Shown: one piece after another, positions 1-6,401 of the stretch | Layout of the letters: every line of letters starts with the position of its first letter | Position numbering within the stretch: position 1 is the stretch's first letter | DNA from: Chloroflexia bacterium | GTDB lineage: Bacteria; Chloroflexota; Chloroflexia; Thermomicrobiales; UBA6265 | DNA: 15,784 nt | Assembly: GCA_013696265.1 (NCBI GenBank) | Contig: JACCYX010000368.1 | Coordinates: forward strand, 1-15,784 | Reading direction: 5' to 3' | Made by a program: the position numbers and the translations under genes | The notes under the pieces: model-generated | The model's input: the letters and a program-made list of their open reading frames with translations, nothing else | What the model was told of the DNA's origin: nothing | The model's database searches: none

Positions 1-729
1 CCACGCAGTTATGGTGTGATCTCCCTGAACACGGCCGCTGGTCTGATGAGCGACGTTAGAATTCGGCAGGCCGTCCTGGCCTCCATCGGCGTCGAAGCCA
101 GCGGGCAGGTGACGCACGGCGAAGGCTTCTTCGATCTGGGTCCTGGGATCATGATGCCGCAGACAGCCTGGGCCTCTGACGTCTCGGCCGAGCTGTATAA
201 CCAGAATGACCCTGAGGCGGCAGCGCTGTTGCTTGAGGAGGCGGGGTATGACGGCGCCCCCGTGCGCGTGATCGCGACAATGGAAGATCTCGGTGACTAC
301 AACGCCGCAATCGTGGCCCAACAGCAGATGGAGGCTGCTGGCTTCGTAATCCAGTTGGATGTGATGGACGAGGCGACGCTGGACGAAAACCTCGAGAGCG
401 ATGACGCCTGGGACATGTCCACTGGCGCCTACGTGTTCAGGCCGGATCCGGTGCTGATCGCCCCATTCGCGAGTTGCACCTATGACGGCAAGTGGTGTAC
501 CGAGGCAAAGCAGGAAATCATGGAGCGAGTGCTCACAGAGTCCGATTTCGAGGCCAGATTTGCCGCGTTTGAGGAATTGCAGGCACTCTGGTACGAGGAA
601 GCTCCGGCCATCAAGTTGGTCAACAACTATGGTGTCGCGGCTCTCTCGGTGAGAGTCCAGGGATTACTCGGTCAGACGCACTTCGAACTCGAACCAGAGT
701 TTGGCAACTGCTGGCTCGCGGCGGAGTAG
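1..729 (+). CDS. ABC transporter substrate-binding protein, family 5 (SBP_bac_5), 5'-truncated
   Basis: This is the C-terminal 242 residues of an extracytoplasmic solute-binding protein for a peptide/nickel/opine-type ABC importer. The frame is open from base 1 and a full family member is about 500-600 residues, so the signal peptide and N-terminal lobe lie outside the window; the GTG at 16 is not a credible start. Family 5 landmarks, numbered from the first codon, are the SDVRIRQAV stretch at 17-25 (the conserved 'd.rvRqA' segment), DPEAAALLLEEAGY at 70-83, AWDMSTGAYVFRPDP at 136-150 near the domain crossover, and the APAIKLVNNY strand at 201-210. Three cysteines (158, 166, 237) could form a disulfide outside the cell. 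The gene precedes two matching permease genes on the same strand, the usual order for these importers. The ligand cannot be read from this fragment. Confidence 0.88.
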   Translation, partial: PRSYGVISLNTAAGLMSDVRIRQAVLASIGVEASGQVTHGEGFFDLGPGIMMPQTAWASDVSAELYNQNDPEAAALLLEEAGYDGAPVRVIATMEDLGDYNAAIVAQQQMEAAGFVIQLDVMDEATLDENLESDDAWDMSTGAYVFRPDPVLIAPFASCTYDGKWCTEAKQEIMERVLTESDFEARFAAFEELQALWYEEAPAIKLVNNYGVAALSVRVQGLLGQTHFELEPEFGNCWLAAE

Positions 730-755
730 CATGCGCATCATTGTCGGAATGACGG

Positions 756-772
756 GCGGGGCAATGCCCCGC
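756..772 (+). promoter_or_regulatory. GC stem-loop between binding-protein and permease genes
   Basis: GCGGGGC (756-762) pairs perfectly with GCCCCGC (766-772) around an AAT loop, 27 bp after the binding-protein stop. No T-run follows, so it is a poor intrinsic terminator. In many importer operons a hairpin here protects the upstream mRNA or reduces read-through, giving more binding protein than permease. That role is inferred from position only. The rest of the 730-957 gap shows no promoter I can defend. Confidence 0.5.
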
Positions 773-957
773 TCACCATCCCCCGTTGTTCCGCACAGCG
801 TTCAGGCGGCTCGTCCGCAATTGAAGCACGCCAATCCGTTCGGGCCAGTCCGGGGGTCTGGGCCTTGAAGTCGGTCGAACAGACTTTTCCCCCATGGTTG
901 AGTTGATGGAAGACCACCGGAAAGAACCCTGAGCCGCGATCAGATGGGAGTCACGGC

Positions 958-1908
958 ATGTTCGCGTACATCATTCGACGGTTGCTGCTCCTGATCCCGG
1001 TGCTGCTGATCGTCGGCGTTATCGCCTTTATGCTCATCCACCTTATACCAGGCGATCCGACGACGGCCCTGTTGGGGAGGGATGCCACCCTCGAACAGCG
1101 AGAAGCGCTCCGGGATCAGATGGGTCTCAACGATCCCTTGCCGGTTCAATTCATGAACTGGATCACGGATGCCGTGCGGCTTGACTTTGGCGATTCGCTG
1201 TTCCTCAGAATGCCGGTCACGGAAGCGCTGTTCGATCGCGTGCAGCCAACGGGGCTGCTTACCCTGTACTCGCTTTCGCTGGCGATCCTGATTGCGATCC
1301 CGTCCGGGGTAATCGCCGCGGTTCGTCCGAACTCATTGGCGGACCGGCTGTTGATGGTGATGTCGATCAGCGGCGCGGCGATCCCGGGGTTTTTCTTTGG
1401 CATTTTGCTGATCCTGTTGTTCGCCGTGGTTCTTGGATGGCTCCCCTCAGGCGGTTACGTCGGCATCGGTGACGATCCCGTCCAGCATTTCAGGTACATG
1501 GTCATGCCGGCGCTGGCCCTCGGCTTCTCATCCGCCGGATTGCTCGCCAGATTGGTGAGGTCGGCGATGCTGGATGTCCTGCACCAGGATTATGTCCGCA
1601 CCGCGTATGCCAAGGGTTTGCCCGAGCGTCACGTGGTGGTGAAGCACGCACTCCGCAACGCCACGATCCCGGCACTGACGGTCATTGGGACCGTGCTGGC
1701 AACCTTGCTCGGCGGGACGGTGGTGATTGAAACTGTCTTTAACATCCCGGGAATGGGCCGATTGGTGGTGCAAAGCGTGACCCGCCGGGATTTCCAGGTG
1801 GTGCAGGGCGCGGTGCTGATGGTGGCGACGATCGAGGTCCTGGTGATGCTGATCCTCGACATCCTGTATGTCTATGTTGACCCCAGGATTCGCTATGGTT
1901 CTGACTGA
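958..1908 (+). CDS. ABC importer permease, DppB/OppB type
   Basis: This 316-residue inner-membrane permease belongs to the binding-protein-dependent transport family (BPD_transp_1) of peptide/nickel importers, and its length is typical. The N-terminal helix (about 9-29) is followed by the hallmark PGDP at 31-34 and a periplasmic loop containing 'LRDQMGLNDPLPVQF' (51-65). About five further helices lie near 99-122, 132-160, 181-200, 238-260 and 283-306. The cytoplasmic EAA loop that docks on the ATPase is DYVRTAYAKGLPERHVVVKHALRNA (211-235), and ETVFNIPGMGRL (258-269) is another family signature. The ATG at 958 is chosen because GGGAG (946-950) sits 7 nt upstream and the N-terminus aligns with family members. 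The stop overlaps the next permease gene, so the two subunits are probably made in equal amounts and pair in the membrane. Confidence 0.95.
   Translation: MFAYIIRRLLLLIPVLLIVGVIAFMLIHLIPGDPTTALLGRDATLEQREALRDQMGLNDPLPVQFMNWITDAVRLDFGDSLFLRMPVTEALFDRVQPTGLLTLYSLSLAILIAIPSGVIAAVRPNSLADRLLMVMSISGAAIPGFFFGILLILLFAVVLGWLPSGGYVGIGDDPVQHFRYMVMPALALGFSSAGLLARLVRSAMLDVLHQDYVRTAYAKGLPERHVVVKHALRNATIPALTVIGTVLATLLGGTVVIETVFNIPGMGRLVVQSVTRRDFQVVQGAVLMVATIEVLVMLILDILYVYVDPRIRYGSD
1885..1888 (+). promoter_or_regulatory. Shine-Dalgarno that decides the second permease start
   Basis: AGGA lies 6 nt before the ATG at 1895, inside the end of the upstream permease gene. An in-frame ATG at 1868 has no comparable site, so the shorter reading is preferred. 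Confidence 0.55.
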
Positions 1909-2815
1909 TGCGGCAATTGCCGGGAGTGGCAAATCATCGACGAAAATGGGGCGGCTCCGGTTATCCTCGATCACACCGGCCTCAAAGTATTACTGGATTC
2001 GGCTCCTGTTGGAGAATTGGGTAGCGTCCGCGAGTCTCGCGTTCCTGGTCGTCATGGTGCTCGTCGCGGTGTTCGCTCCGTTGATTGCGCCCGTGGAACC
2101 AGACTTCGTGAATCCCCTTGTGCGGCTTTCCGGACCATCGAGCGACTATTGGTTTGGCACCGATGAACTGGGCCGGGATATCTTTAGCCGGGTCGTCTAC
2201 GGCGCACGGGTGTCGCTGTTGGTCGGTATCACCGTTATGGTGGGTTCCACCATTCTCGGATCGCTGCTGGGATTGATCGCGGGTTTCTACCCTCGCGTCG
2301 ACGTCCTGGTGATGCGCGTGATCGACGGTCTGGAGGCGTTTCCGGGCATCTTGCTGGCGATCGCGATCATGGCGGCATTTGGCGCGGCGGTCCAGAACGT
2401 GATCATCGCGCTGTCCGTCGTCTACGTCCCCAACATCGCCAGGCTGGTCCGTGGCACGACGCTCATGAACAGCCGGGAACTCTATGTCGAATCCGCCCGG
2501 GCGATTGGGATGCGAGACTTCCCGATCATGCGGAAGTACATTCTGATGAACTCGATATCGCCGTTGATTGTGCAATGCACCTTCGTGATTGCATTTGCGA
2601 TCCTGGCGGAGGCATCCCTGTCGTTTCTGGGAGCTGGCGTGCCTCCGGACGTGCCCACCTGGGGCGGAATGGTGAGCGCGGGTCAGCCCAGATTGCAACA
2701 AGCGTGGTGGGCGTCAGTGTTTCCCGGGGCGTTCCTGTTTGCGACAATACTGGCAATCAACCTGGTCGGCGATGGACTCCGGGACGCCTTCGACCCCCGA
2801 TCGCGCGAACGCTAG
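1895..2815 (+). CDS. ABC importer permease, DppC/OppC type
   Basis: This 306-residue inner-membrane permease is the partner of the DppB-like subunit. A cytoplasmic N-terminal tail (1-45) precedes the first helix (about 45-66), as is usual for DppC. Then come the family hallmark FGTDELGRDIFSRV (87-100), helices near 105-131, 149-180 and 225-245, and the EAA docking loop LYVESARAIGMRDFPIMRKY (196-215). The block EASLSFLGAGVPP (239-251) with PTWGGMVS and the closing NLVGDGLRDAFDPR (289-302) are both characteristic of the family. The ATG at 1895 overlaps the upstream gene by 14 bp and has AGGA upstream; a start at 1868 would add nine residues. DppD/DppF-type ATPase genes often come next but do not here, so the importer must borrow ATPases encoded elsewhere, or they lie upstream of the window. 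Confidence 0.94.
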   Translation: MVLTDAAIAGSGKSSTKMGRLRLSSITPASKYYWIRLLLENWVASASLAFLVVMVLVAVFAPLIAPVEPDFVNPLVRLSGPSSDYWFGTDELGRDIFSRVVYGARVSLLVGITVMVGSTILGSLLGLIAGFYPRVDVLVMRVIDGLEAFPGILLAIAIMAAFGAAVQNVIIALSVVYVPNIARLVRGTTLMNSRELYVESARAIGMRDFPIMRKYILMNSISPLIVQCTFVIAFAILAEASLSFLGAGVPPDVPTWGGMVSAGQPRLQQAWWASVFPGAFLFATILAINLVGDGLRDAFDPRSRER

Positions 2816-3118
2816 GCGCCCCAACGAGTCCGGGCGCACCACCTCCGCTCCGAGACGTACAAGCACGTGCCCAGCTTGTGGATGAATATCTGGATAACAT
2901 CGGACAGGCATGTACGGGTCTGTATCATCGCGCTCCAAGGCAGGACACTTTTGCTTATGGACACCACATATTGTGCATAGTCTGGCTTCACGATGGTGTG
3001 CCCCAACATCTGCCTTCATAGTTGACCCGCGAAATGATCGTTCCACTCCGTGGCGGTTGTCGAACGTATCGACGCACCGCACAACGTTCATACGTCAACA
3101 AAAGGGAATATCGACTCA
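2816..3118. other. 303-bp intergenic region ahead of the membrane operon
   Basis: This gap separates the importer genes from the next operon and is less GC-rich than the genes around it. Right after the permease stop, GCGCCC (2816-2821) can pair with GGGCGC (2832-2837) around a 10-nt loop, but no T-run follows. A better hairpin lies at 3053-3080. The promoter of the downstream operon is expected here, but I found no -35/-10 pair good enough to call. A GTG at 3050 would extend the next protein upstream through the hairpin; it looks non-coding. Confidence 0.6.
3053..3080 (+). promoter_or_regulatory. Hairpin in the leader of the membrane operon
   Basis: GCGGT (3053-3057) pairs with ACCGC (3076-3080), and inside it GTCGA (3059-3063) pairs with TCGAC (3069-3073) around the loop ACGTA, giving ten Watson-Crick pairs plus a possible T-G wobble and one bulged base. 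It ends 23 nt before the AAGGGA ribosome-binding site of the first operon gene. It could affect translation or mRNA stability, but could also be a chance fold. Confidence 0.35.
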
Positions 3119-3886
3119 ATGGCAGGTTCGAAAAAGACTTCAGCATCAGCCGCGAAATCAAGCAACGGGCAGGGATCGGAAACATCCGAAGCCGACATCG
3201 ATTTGGGAGCGGCGGCATCCGAGGTCACTGAGCAGATTCAGGACCAGGTGACGGGTCTGACGCAGCAGGTTCGTCAGCAGGCGTCCGAGCAACTCGTCAC
3301 GCAGAAAGAGCGGCTGGTCGATACGCTGGATACAGTGGCGCTCGTGCTCCACCAGGCCGGTGAGCACGCCGATCTCCAAGACAAGGCTATGCTCACGCAG
3401 TATGTCGACAAGGCGTCCAGCCAGGTGAGCCAGTGGTCCGACACGTTGCGCGAGCGTGACATGTCACAACTGCTTGACGACACCGTGCGGTATGCCCGTC
3501 GCCAGCCGATGCTCTTCTTCAGCGGCGCCCTGGCCGCTGGATTCGCCGGCGCTCGCTTCTTCCGGAGTTCCGCGAAGCAGGCGGAGACCACCCCGGCGAA
3601 CGGCACAGTTCCCGATAGCGGGGTTGCCGCGAGCGATACGGCTCTCGACACCGATGAATCCGCCGCGAACGATATCCCGCGCTTCGAAAGCGACCAGGCG
3701 GCGTTCGACTCCGCCCTGGGGGCCGCGAACTCGCCGCTGGATACGGACATGTCGATGCAAACCGACCGGGAGCCAGAGTTCGGAGACTTCGTCGAGGACT
3801 ACAAGGCGGCGACCCAGGAAGGCGATGAGTTGATCGATGACTCATTGGCTGGCACGAACCGGTCCACGAGCCCGGAGAACCGGTAA
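3119..3886 (+). CDS. Uncharacterised single-TM coiled-coil protein, first gene of a holin-like/DUF3618 operon
   Basis: This 255-residue protein belongs to no named family I recognise with certainty. A Ser/Ala/Lys-rich start (1-30) leads into a long Gln/Glu-rich amphipathic helix (about 33-125, likely coiled coil). Next is one short hydrophobic segment, MLFFSGALAAGFAGARFF (131-148), preceded by YARRQP, then an acidic disordered tail (155-255) rich in Asp, Ser and Ala. The pattern 'ARRQPxxFxxGAxxAGFxxARFxKSS' recurs in proteins encoded beside Phage_holin_3_6 and DUF3618 genes and resembles the YqjD/ElaB style of stress-related membrane anchors; this link is inference. The ATG at 3119 is chosen over the GTG at 3050 because AAGGGA (3102-3107) lies 11 nt upstream and the extension crosses a hairpin. 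Its TAA overlaps the next ATG (TAATG), indicating translational coupling. Confidence 0.85.
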   Translation: MAGSKKTSASAAKSSNGQGSETSEADIDLGAAASEVTEQIQDQVTGLTQQVRQQASEQLVTQKERLVDTLDTVALVLHQAGEHADLQDKAMLTQYVDKASSQVSQWSDTLRERDMSQLLDDTVRYARRQPMLFFSGALAAGFAGARFFRSSAKQAETTPANGTVPDSGVAASDTALDTDESAANDIPRFESDQAAFDSALGAANSPLDTDMSMQTDREPEFGDFVEDYKAATQEGDELIDDSLAGTNRSTSPENR

Positions 3887-4281
3887 TGACAGAGGGACGA
3901 GACGACCGCTCCCTCGGTGAACTCTTTGCCGACCTGGCCCACGAAACCAGCACGCTGGTGCGCCAGGAGCTGCGGCAGGCCGGCACGGAGATCGGCCAGC
4001 GGGCGAGTGGGGTCGGCAAGGATGTCGCCCAGCTCGCCGTTGGCGCGGTGGTTGCTCACGCGGCATTCCTGGCCCTGGTGGCGGCGATCATCATCGGGCT
4101 CGCCGATCTCGGTCTCCCCTGGTGGCTGGCGGCGCTGGTCGTGGCGCTCCTCCTCAGCATTGCCGGGTACGCCGTGATTGGGCGAGCCCGCACGGCCATC
4201 AAGCAGGCCGACATCCTGCCCCACCACACCATCGACAATCTCAAGGAGGACCGGGAATGGGCCAAAGAGCAGATCAGCTAG
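3886..4281 (+). CDS. Phage_holin_3_6 / YqjE-like membrane protein
   Basis: This 131-residue protein matches the 'phage holin family protein' group (Phage_holin_3_6, formerly DUF1469), which includes YqjE. Despite the name these are chromosomal housekeeping or stress membrane proteins, and no phage genes lie nearby. A charged amphipathic helix (8-45, with LFADLAHETSTLVRQELRQA) lies on the cytoplasmic face. Two transmembrane helices follow (about 50-73 and 78-99) as a hairpin around GLPWW, and a short tail ends in TIDNLKEDREWAKEQ, the usual family ending. The start overlaps the preceding stop (TAATG), with GGAGA (3874-3878) 7 nt upstream. The next gene begins 25 bp before this one ends. The tight coupling suggests the three proteins form one complex or act together in the membrane. 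Confidence 0.92.
   Translation: MTEGRDDRSLGELFADLAHETSTLVRQELRQAGTEIGQRASGVGKDVAQLAVGAVVAHAAFLALVAAIIIGLADLGLPWWLAALVVALLLSIAGYAVIGRARTAIKQADILPHHTIDNLKEDREWAKEQIS
4243..4250 (+). promoter_or_regulatory. Strong Shine-Dalgarno inside the holin-like gene
   Basis: AAGGAGGA stands 6 nt before the ATG at 4257 and is a near-perfect ribosome-binding site. It fixes the start of the DUF3618 gene at 4257 rather than at the in-frame ATG at 4122, whose extra 45 residues are only the out-of-frame reading of the holin-like gene. Confidence 0.85.
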
Positions 4282-5531
4282 ACCAGCGGGGGAGCGGTAT
4301 TGACCCGTTGGCCGTCGGGGACGCCGAAATCCAGCAGACCCGCGAAGAGATGAGCGACACGCTCGAAGCGATCCAGGCCAAGCTCGCCCCTGAGCGCGTC
4401 ACCGAGGACGCGAAGGACGCGGCCATCGAAACAGCCGACCACGTGATCGAAGAGGCCCGGGAAACGGTCCAGGAGTGGACCGAGTCCGCCAGCGCGTCCG
4501 CCAGGGAAGCCGTCGATCACGCATTGGTAAAACTTCGGGAAACGCTTCCCGAACTGTCCGACCAGGCTCGTGAGTCGGCGCGCGAGGCGACCGAACTCGC
4601 CAGTGTCGCCGCCATGGAAGCGGTCGACCACGCGCTCCTGAAGGTCCGGGAGACGTTTCCCGACCTGAGCCAGCAGGCACAAGACGCCGCTCGCGAGGCG
4701 GTCGATCACGCAATCGAAGAAGCGAAAGCGGCGGTTCGGGAACTCGGCCAGCAAACGAAGGCCGCCGTACGCGACGCCACCATAGGGAGAGTTGAACGAA
4801 TGGCACACACCACGAGCGAAACATCGAAGAGCGCGGGATCAACCGTCATGCAAACCATCAAGCAGAACCCCGGACCGGCGGCCTTGACCGCCCTTGGCGT
4901 CGGGTGGCTGGTCATGAATGGCCGGAGCGGCTCGGCCCAGGGGAGCCTGGGCCCACCAACGTTATCGTCCACGAGTCAGGGGACGTCGAGCGTGGGCGAG
5001 AGCGTCCAGTCCGGCGTTGGCCAGGCCCAGGCTATTGCCGGTGATATGGCACAAAACGTCCAGGACGGGATCGGCACCGCCGCCGATCAAGTGGCCCAAA
5101 CGGCAACCGACGTCGCGGACGGTGTAACGCAGGGAGCGTCAACCGTTGCCGGGGGCGTGGCCCACGGCGCGGAAGCCGTCGGCGGCGGAGTCGCCCACGG
5201 GGTCACGACTGTGGCGAGCGGAGTCCAAAGCACGGTCACGGGCGCTGGCAACCAGGCAAAGCAGATGCCAGGCCGGTTGCGTCACATGGTCGAGGAAAAC
5301 CCGATGCGCCTGGGTCTCGTGGCCGTCGCCCTCGGCGGCGGCGCCGCGCTGGTCGTTCCCGAAACCCGCCGTGAGAACCAGATGCTCGGCGAGGCACGCG
5401 ACACGGTGGTCGAGCGCGCCCAATCGACGACCCAGTCCACCTTCCAGAAGGTGCAGCAAGTGGCCGGGGAGGTTGGAGAAACAGTCGAGAAGGAAGCGAA
5501 GTACGCGGGCCTGACCAGCGAGTCCAAATAA
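4257..5531 (+). CDS. DUF3618 domain membrane protein with amphipathic repeats
   Basis: This 424-residue protein starts with the DUF3618 signature 'IQQTREEMSDTLEAIQAKLAPERV' (about 25-48), usually found next to Phage_holin_3_6 genes. A long Ala/Glu-rich helical region (50-180) contains the unit EAVDHALxKxRETxPxLSxQA twice (84-104 and 121-141) and a third, weaker copy from 147, an arrangement like LEA or apolipoprotein-type surface-binding helices. Two hydrophobic segments follow, NPGPAALTALGVGWLVM (204-220) and NPMRLGLVAVALGGGAALVV (348-367), separated by a Gly/Ala/Val-rich stretch (270-330) with repeated 'VAHG' units. 'PETRRENQMLGEARDTVVERAQ' (368-389) is a common ending of this protein group. 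It probably lies along the inner membrane and supports envelope integrity under stress, but the molecular function is unknown. The start is set by the ribosome-binding site at 4243-4250. Confidence 0.92.
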   Translation: MGQRADQLDQRGSGIDPLAVGDAEIQQTREEMSDTLEAIQAKLAPERVTEDAKDAAIETADHVIEEARETVQEWTESASASAREAVDHALVKLRETLPELSDQARESAREATELASVAAMEAVDHALLKVRETFPDLSQQAQDAAREAVDHAIEEAKAAVRELGQQTKAAVRDATIGRVERMAHTTSETSKSAGSTVMQTIKQNPGPAALTALGVGWLVMNGRSGSAQGSLGPPTLSSTSQGTSSVGESVQSGVGQAQAIAGDMAQNVQDGIGTAADQVAQTATDVADGVTQGASTVAGGVAHGAEAVGGGVAHGVTTVASGVQSTVTGAGNQAKQMPGRLRHMVEENPMRLGLVAVALGGGAALVVPETRRENQMLGEARDTVVERAQSTTQSTFQKVQQVAGEVGETVEKEAKYAGLTSESK

Positions 5532-5535
5532 CCGG

Positions 5536-5611
5536 GCTGAGGTGATGGTGTGGGCGACCAGGGACATCCTCGAAACGCCCACGCGGTCACAGACTGACCC
5601 CGTGCCTCAGC
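5536..5611 (+). ncRNA. Possible three-way-junction RNA element
   Basis: An outer stem pairs GCTGAGG (5536-5542) with CCTCAGC (5605-5611). Nested inside are GTGGGCG (5550-5556) with CGCCCAC (5576-5582), extendable by a wobble and a G-C pair, and GGTCA (5585-5589) with TGACC (5595-5599) around CAGAC. Together they form a closed three-way junction in the 152-bp gap between the DUF3618 gene and the WGxxGxxG gene. It could be a structured 3' end of the operon, a leader for the next gene, or a small RNA. I recognise no known RNA family. Confidence 0.35.
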
Positions 5612-5671
5612 ATTCAGGTTCCGGTTGGGACAAGGTTTTGCACCTCCCGTTCGTTGCACATCATATCGCTC

Positions 5672-5678
5672 AAGGAGA
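5672..5678 (+). promoter_or_regulatory. Shine-Dalgarno of the WGxxGxxG gene
   Basis: AAGGAGA has its core (AAGGAG, ending at 5677) 6 nt before the ATG at 5684, so this is the start rather than the in-frame ATG at 5654. That choice also puts the positive residues of the signal peptide at the N-terminus. Confidence 0.8.
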
Positions 5679-5683
5679 ATCAC

Positions 5684-5947
5684 ATGCTTCCTAAAACACG
5701 AACACTGCTTCAAGCGACGGTCATCGGCTGCGCCTTGACGTTTGGCTCTCTCGGCGCGACCGCGGTTGTGGCACAGGACGCCACCGAGCCCGCTGCCACG
5801 CAAGCACTCACTGAACCCGAAGATGAGGGGTTCGACGACTGGGGACTGCTCGGACTGCTCGGCCTCCTCGGCCTGGCTGGCCTCAAGAAGCGCTCGGAGC
5901 CTGAAGTTCGGACGGTTGACCGTCCCGTTGTTGGAACGCAACGCTAG
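5684..5947 (+). CDS. Small secreted WGxxGxxG-motif protein
   Basis: This 87-residue protein has a clear signal peptide: MLPKTR, a hydrophobic core (8-29), and likely cleavage after AVVA at 30. A short acidic spacer (31-52, ending EDEGFDD) leads into WGLLGLLGLLGLAGLKKR (53-70). Trp-Gly followed by Gly at every third position and then a basic cluster is the hallmark of WGxxGxxG proteins, where the Gly-zipper-like helix resembles a C-terminal membrane-sorting tail. Most such proteins end soon after the basic cluster; this one has 17 more polar residues (71-87), so the helix may be an internal anchor. Function is unknown for the group. The gene has its own strong ribosome-binding site and is flanked by two RNA-structure candidates, suggesting its own transcript. 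Confidence 0.87.
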   Translation: MLPKTRTLLQATVIGCALTFGSLGATAVVAQDATEPAATQALTEPEDEGFDDWGLLGLLGLLGLAGLKKRSEPEVRTVDRPVVGTQR

Positions 5948-5994
5948 CAACATCATCGGAGTCTGCCGTAACGGCTCCCAGGTTCTTTTCCCGC

Positions 5995-6035
5995 ATGCGA
6001 TCATCACCGTACATCTGGTACGGTGATGATCGCAT
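5995..6035. terminator. 18-bp perfect stem-loop after the WGxxGxxG gene
   Basis: The 18-nt arm 5995-6012 (containing GCGATCATCACCGTAC) pairs perfectly with 6018-6035 around the loop ATCTG. It starts 47 bp after the WGxxGxxG stop and ends 12 bp before the next ORF. It is very stable but lacks a T-run, so it may be a bidirectional or Rho-assisted terminator, an mRNA 3' stabiliser, or an operator-like or REP-like element. A weaker hairpin (GCCG/CGGC at 5965-5975, followed by TTCTTTT at 5983-5989) lies just upstream and could itself terminate transcription. Confidence 0.6.
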
Positions 6036-6047
6036 CACGCTATCTGG

Positions 6048-6311
6048 ATGACACCCATGCCCAAGCATCGACCTCAGGATTCGGTGAGACCAGAACCGGC
6101 GGATCAGGAAGATCAGGAAGATCACGTATCTTTTCAGCAAGAGTCCTCGTCCCGAGATTCCGGCCAAGATCCAGATGATAAGTCCTCCGCGGCAAACTCA
6201 ACGAACGCGGGTACTTCCTCGCGTAATCAATCGTTCAACGGGGCCAATTCCGAGCTAGCGGAGCGGGAACTCGAACGGCAACTGGAAACCGGCGAGGAGA
6301 ACCCAACCTAG
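6048..6311 (+). CDS. Small, highly hydrophilic acidic protein of unknown function
   Basis: This 87-residue ORF recalls no family to me. It is almost free of large hydrophobic residues: a Pro/Asp/Glu/Gln-rich first third, a Ser/Asn/Thr/Gly-rich middle (about 29-66) and a charged helical end, SELAERELERQLETGEE (68-84). The DQEDQED stretch (19-25) comes from two tandem copies of GATCAGGAA (6102-6119). Such a composition is typical of hydrophilin or LEA-like disordered proteins and would fit the stress theme of its neighbours, but that is inference. The start is uncertain: no good ribosome-binding site precedes the ATG at 6048, and an in-frame ATG at 6057 has only a weak GGATGA 5 nt upstream. It may be real and weakly expressed, or spurious. 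Confidence 0.5.
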   Translation: MTPMPKHRPQDSVRPEPADQEDQEDHVSFQQESSSRDSGQDPDDKSSAANSTNAGTSSRNQSFNGANSELAERELERQLETGEENPT

Positions 6312-6401
6312 ACTCGGTCGAGGGCGGCATCTGATTTTGCGGTTCGGTGGCCCAGGCATCAGCGGCATAGGGGCCAGGCTGGCGCGGTCGGTTCGCGTGG
6401 C

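Noticed and set aside
821..893. TTGAAG -35-like boxes upstream of the DppB-type gene
   Set aside because: No acceptable -10 element lies at 16-18 bp spacing from either box.
1982..2701. 239-residue antisense ORF opposite the DppC-type permease
   Set aside because: Its composition (His/Asp/Arg/Gln-rich, no domain) is typical of the reverse frame of a GC-rich membrane-protein gene.
2943..2964. Direct repeat GGACAC, 16 bp apart, in the 303-bp gap
   Set aside because: Six bases repeated twice is within chance expectation, and no promoter could be tied to it.
3886..4281. Prophage, suggested by the 'holin' gene
   Set aside because: The protein is of the chromosomal Phage_holin_3_6/YqjE type in an operon with DUF3618; there is no lysin, portal, terminase or integrase.
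5638..5666. Promoter with TTGCAC (5638-5643) and a weak -10 before the WGxxGxxG gene
   Set aside because: The -10 matches poorly and would start transcription almost at the ribosome-binding site; TTGCAC also recurs 16 bp downstream, so the match is not distinctive.
5282..6007. 241-residue antisense ORF spanning the DUF3618 end, the gap and the WGxxGxxG gene
   Set aside because: It runs antisense through two well-supported genes with their own ribosome-binding sites and shows no family signature.
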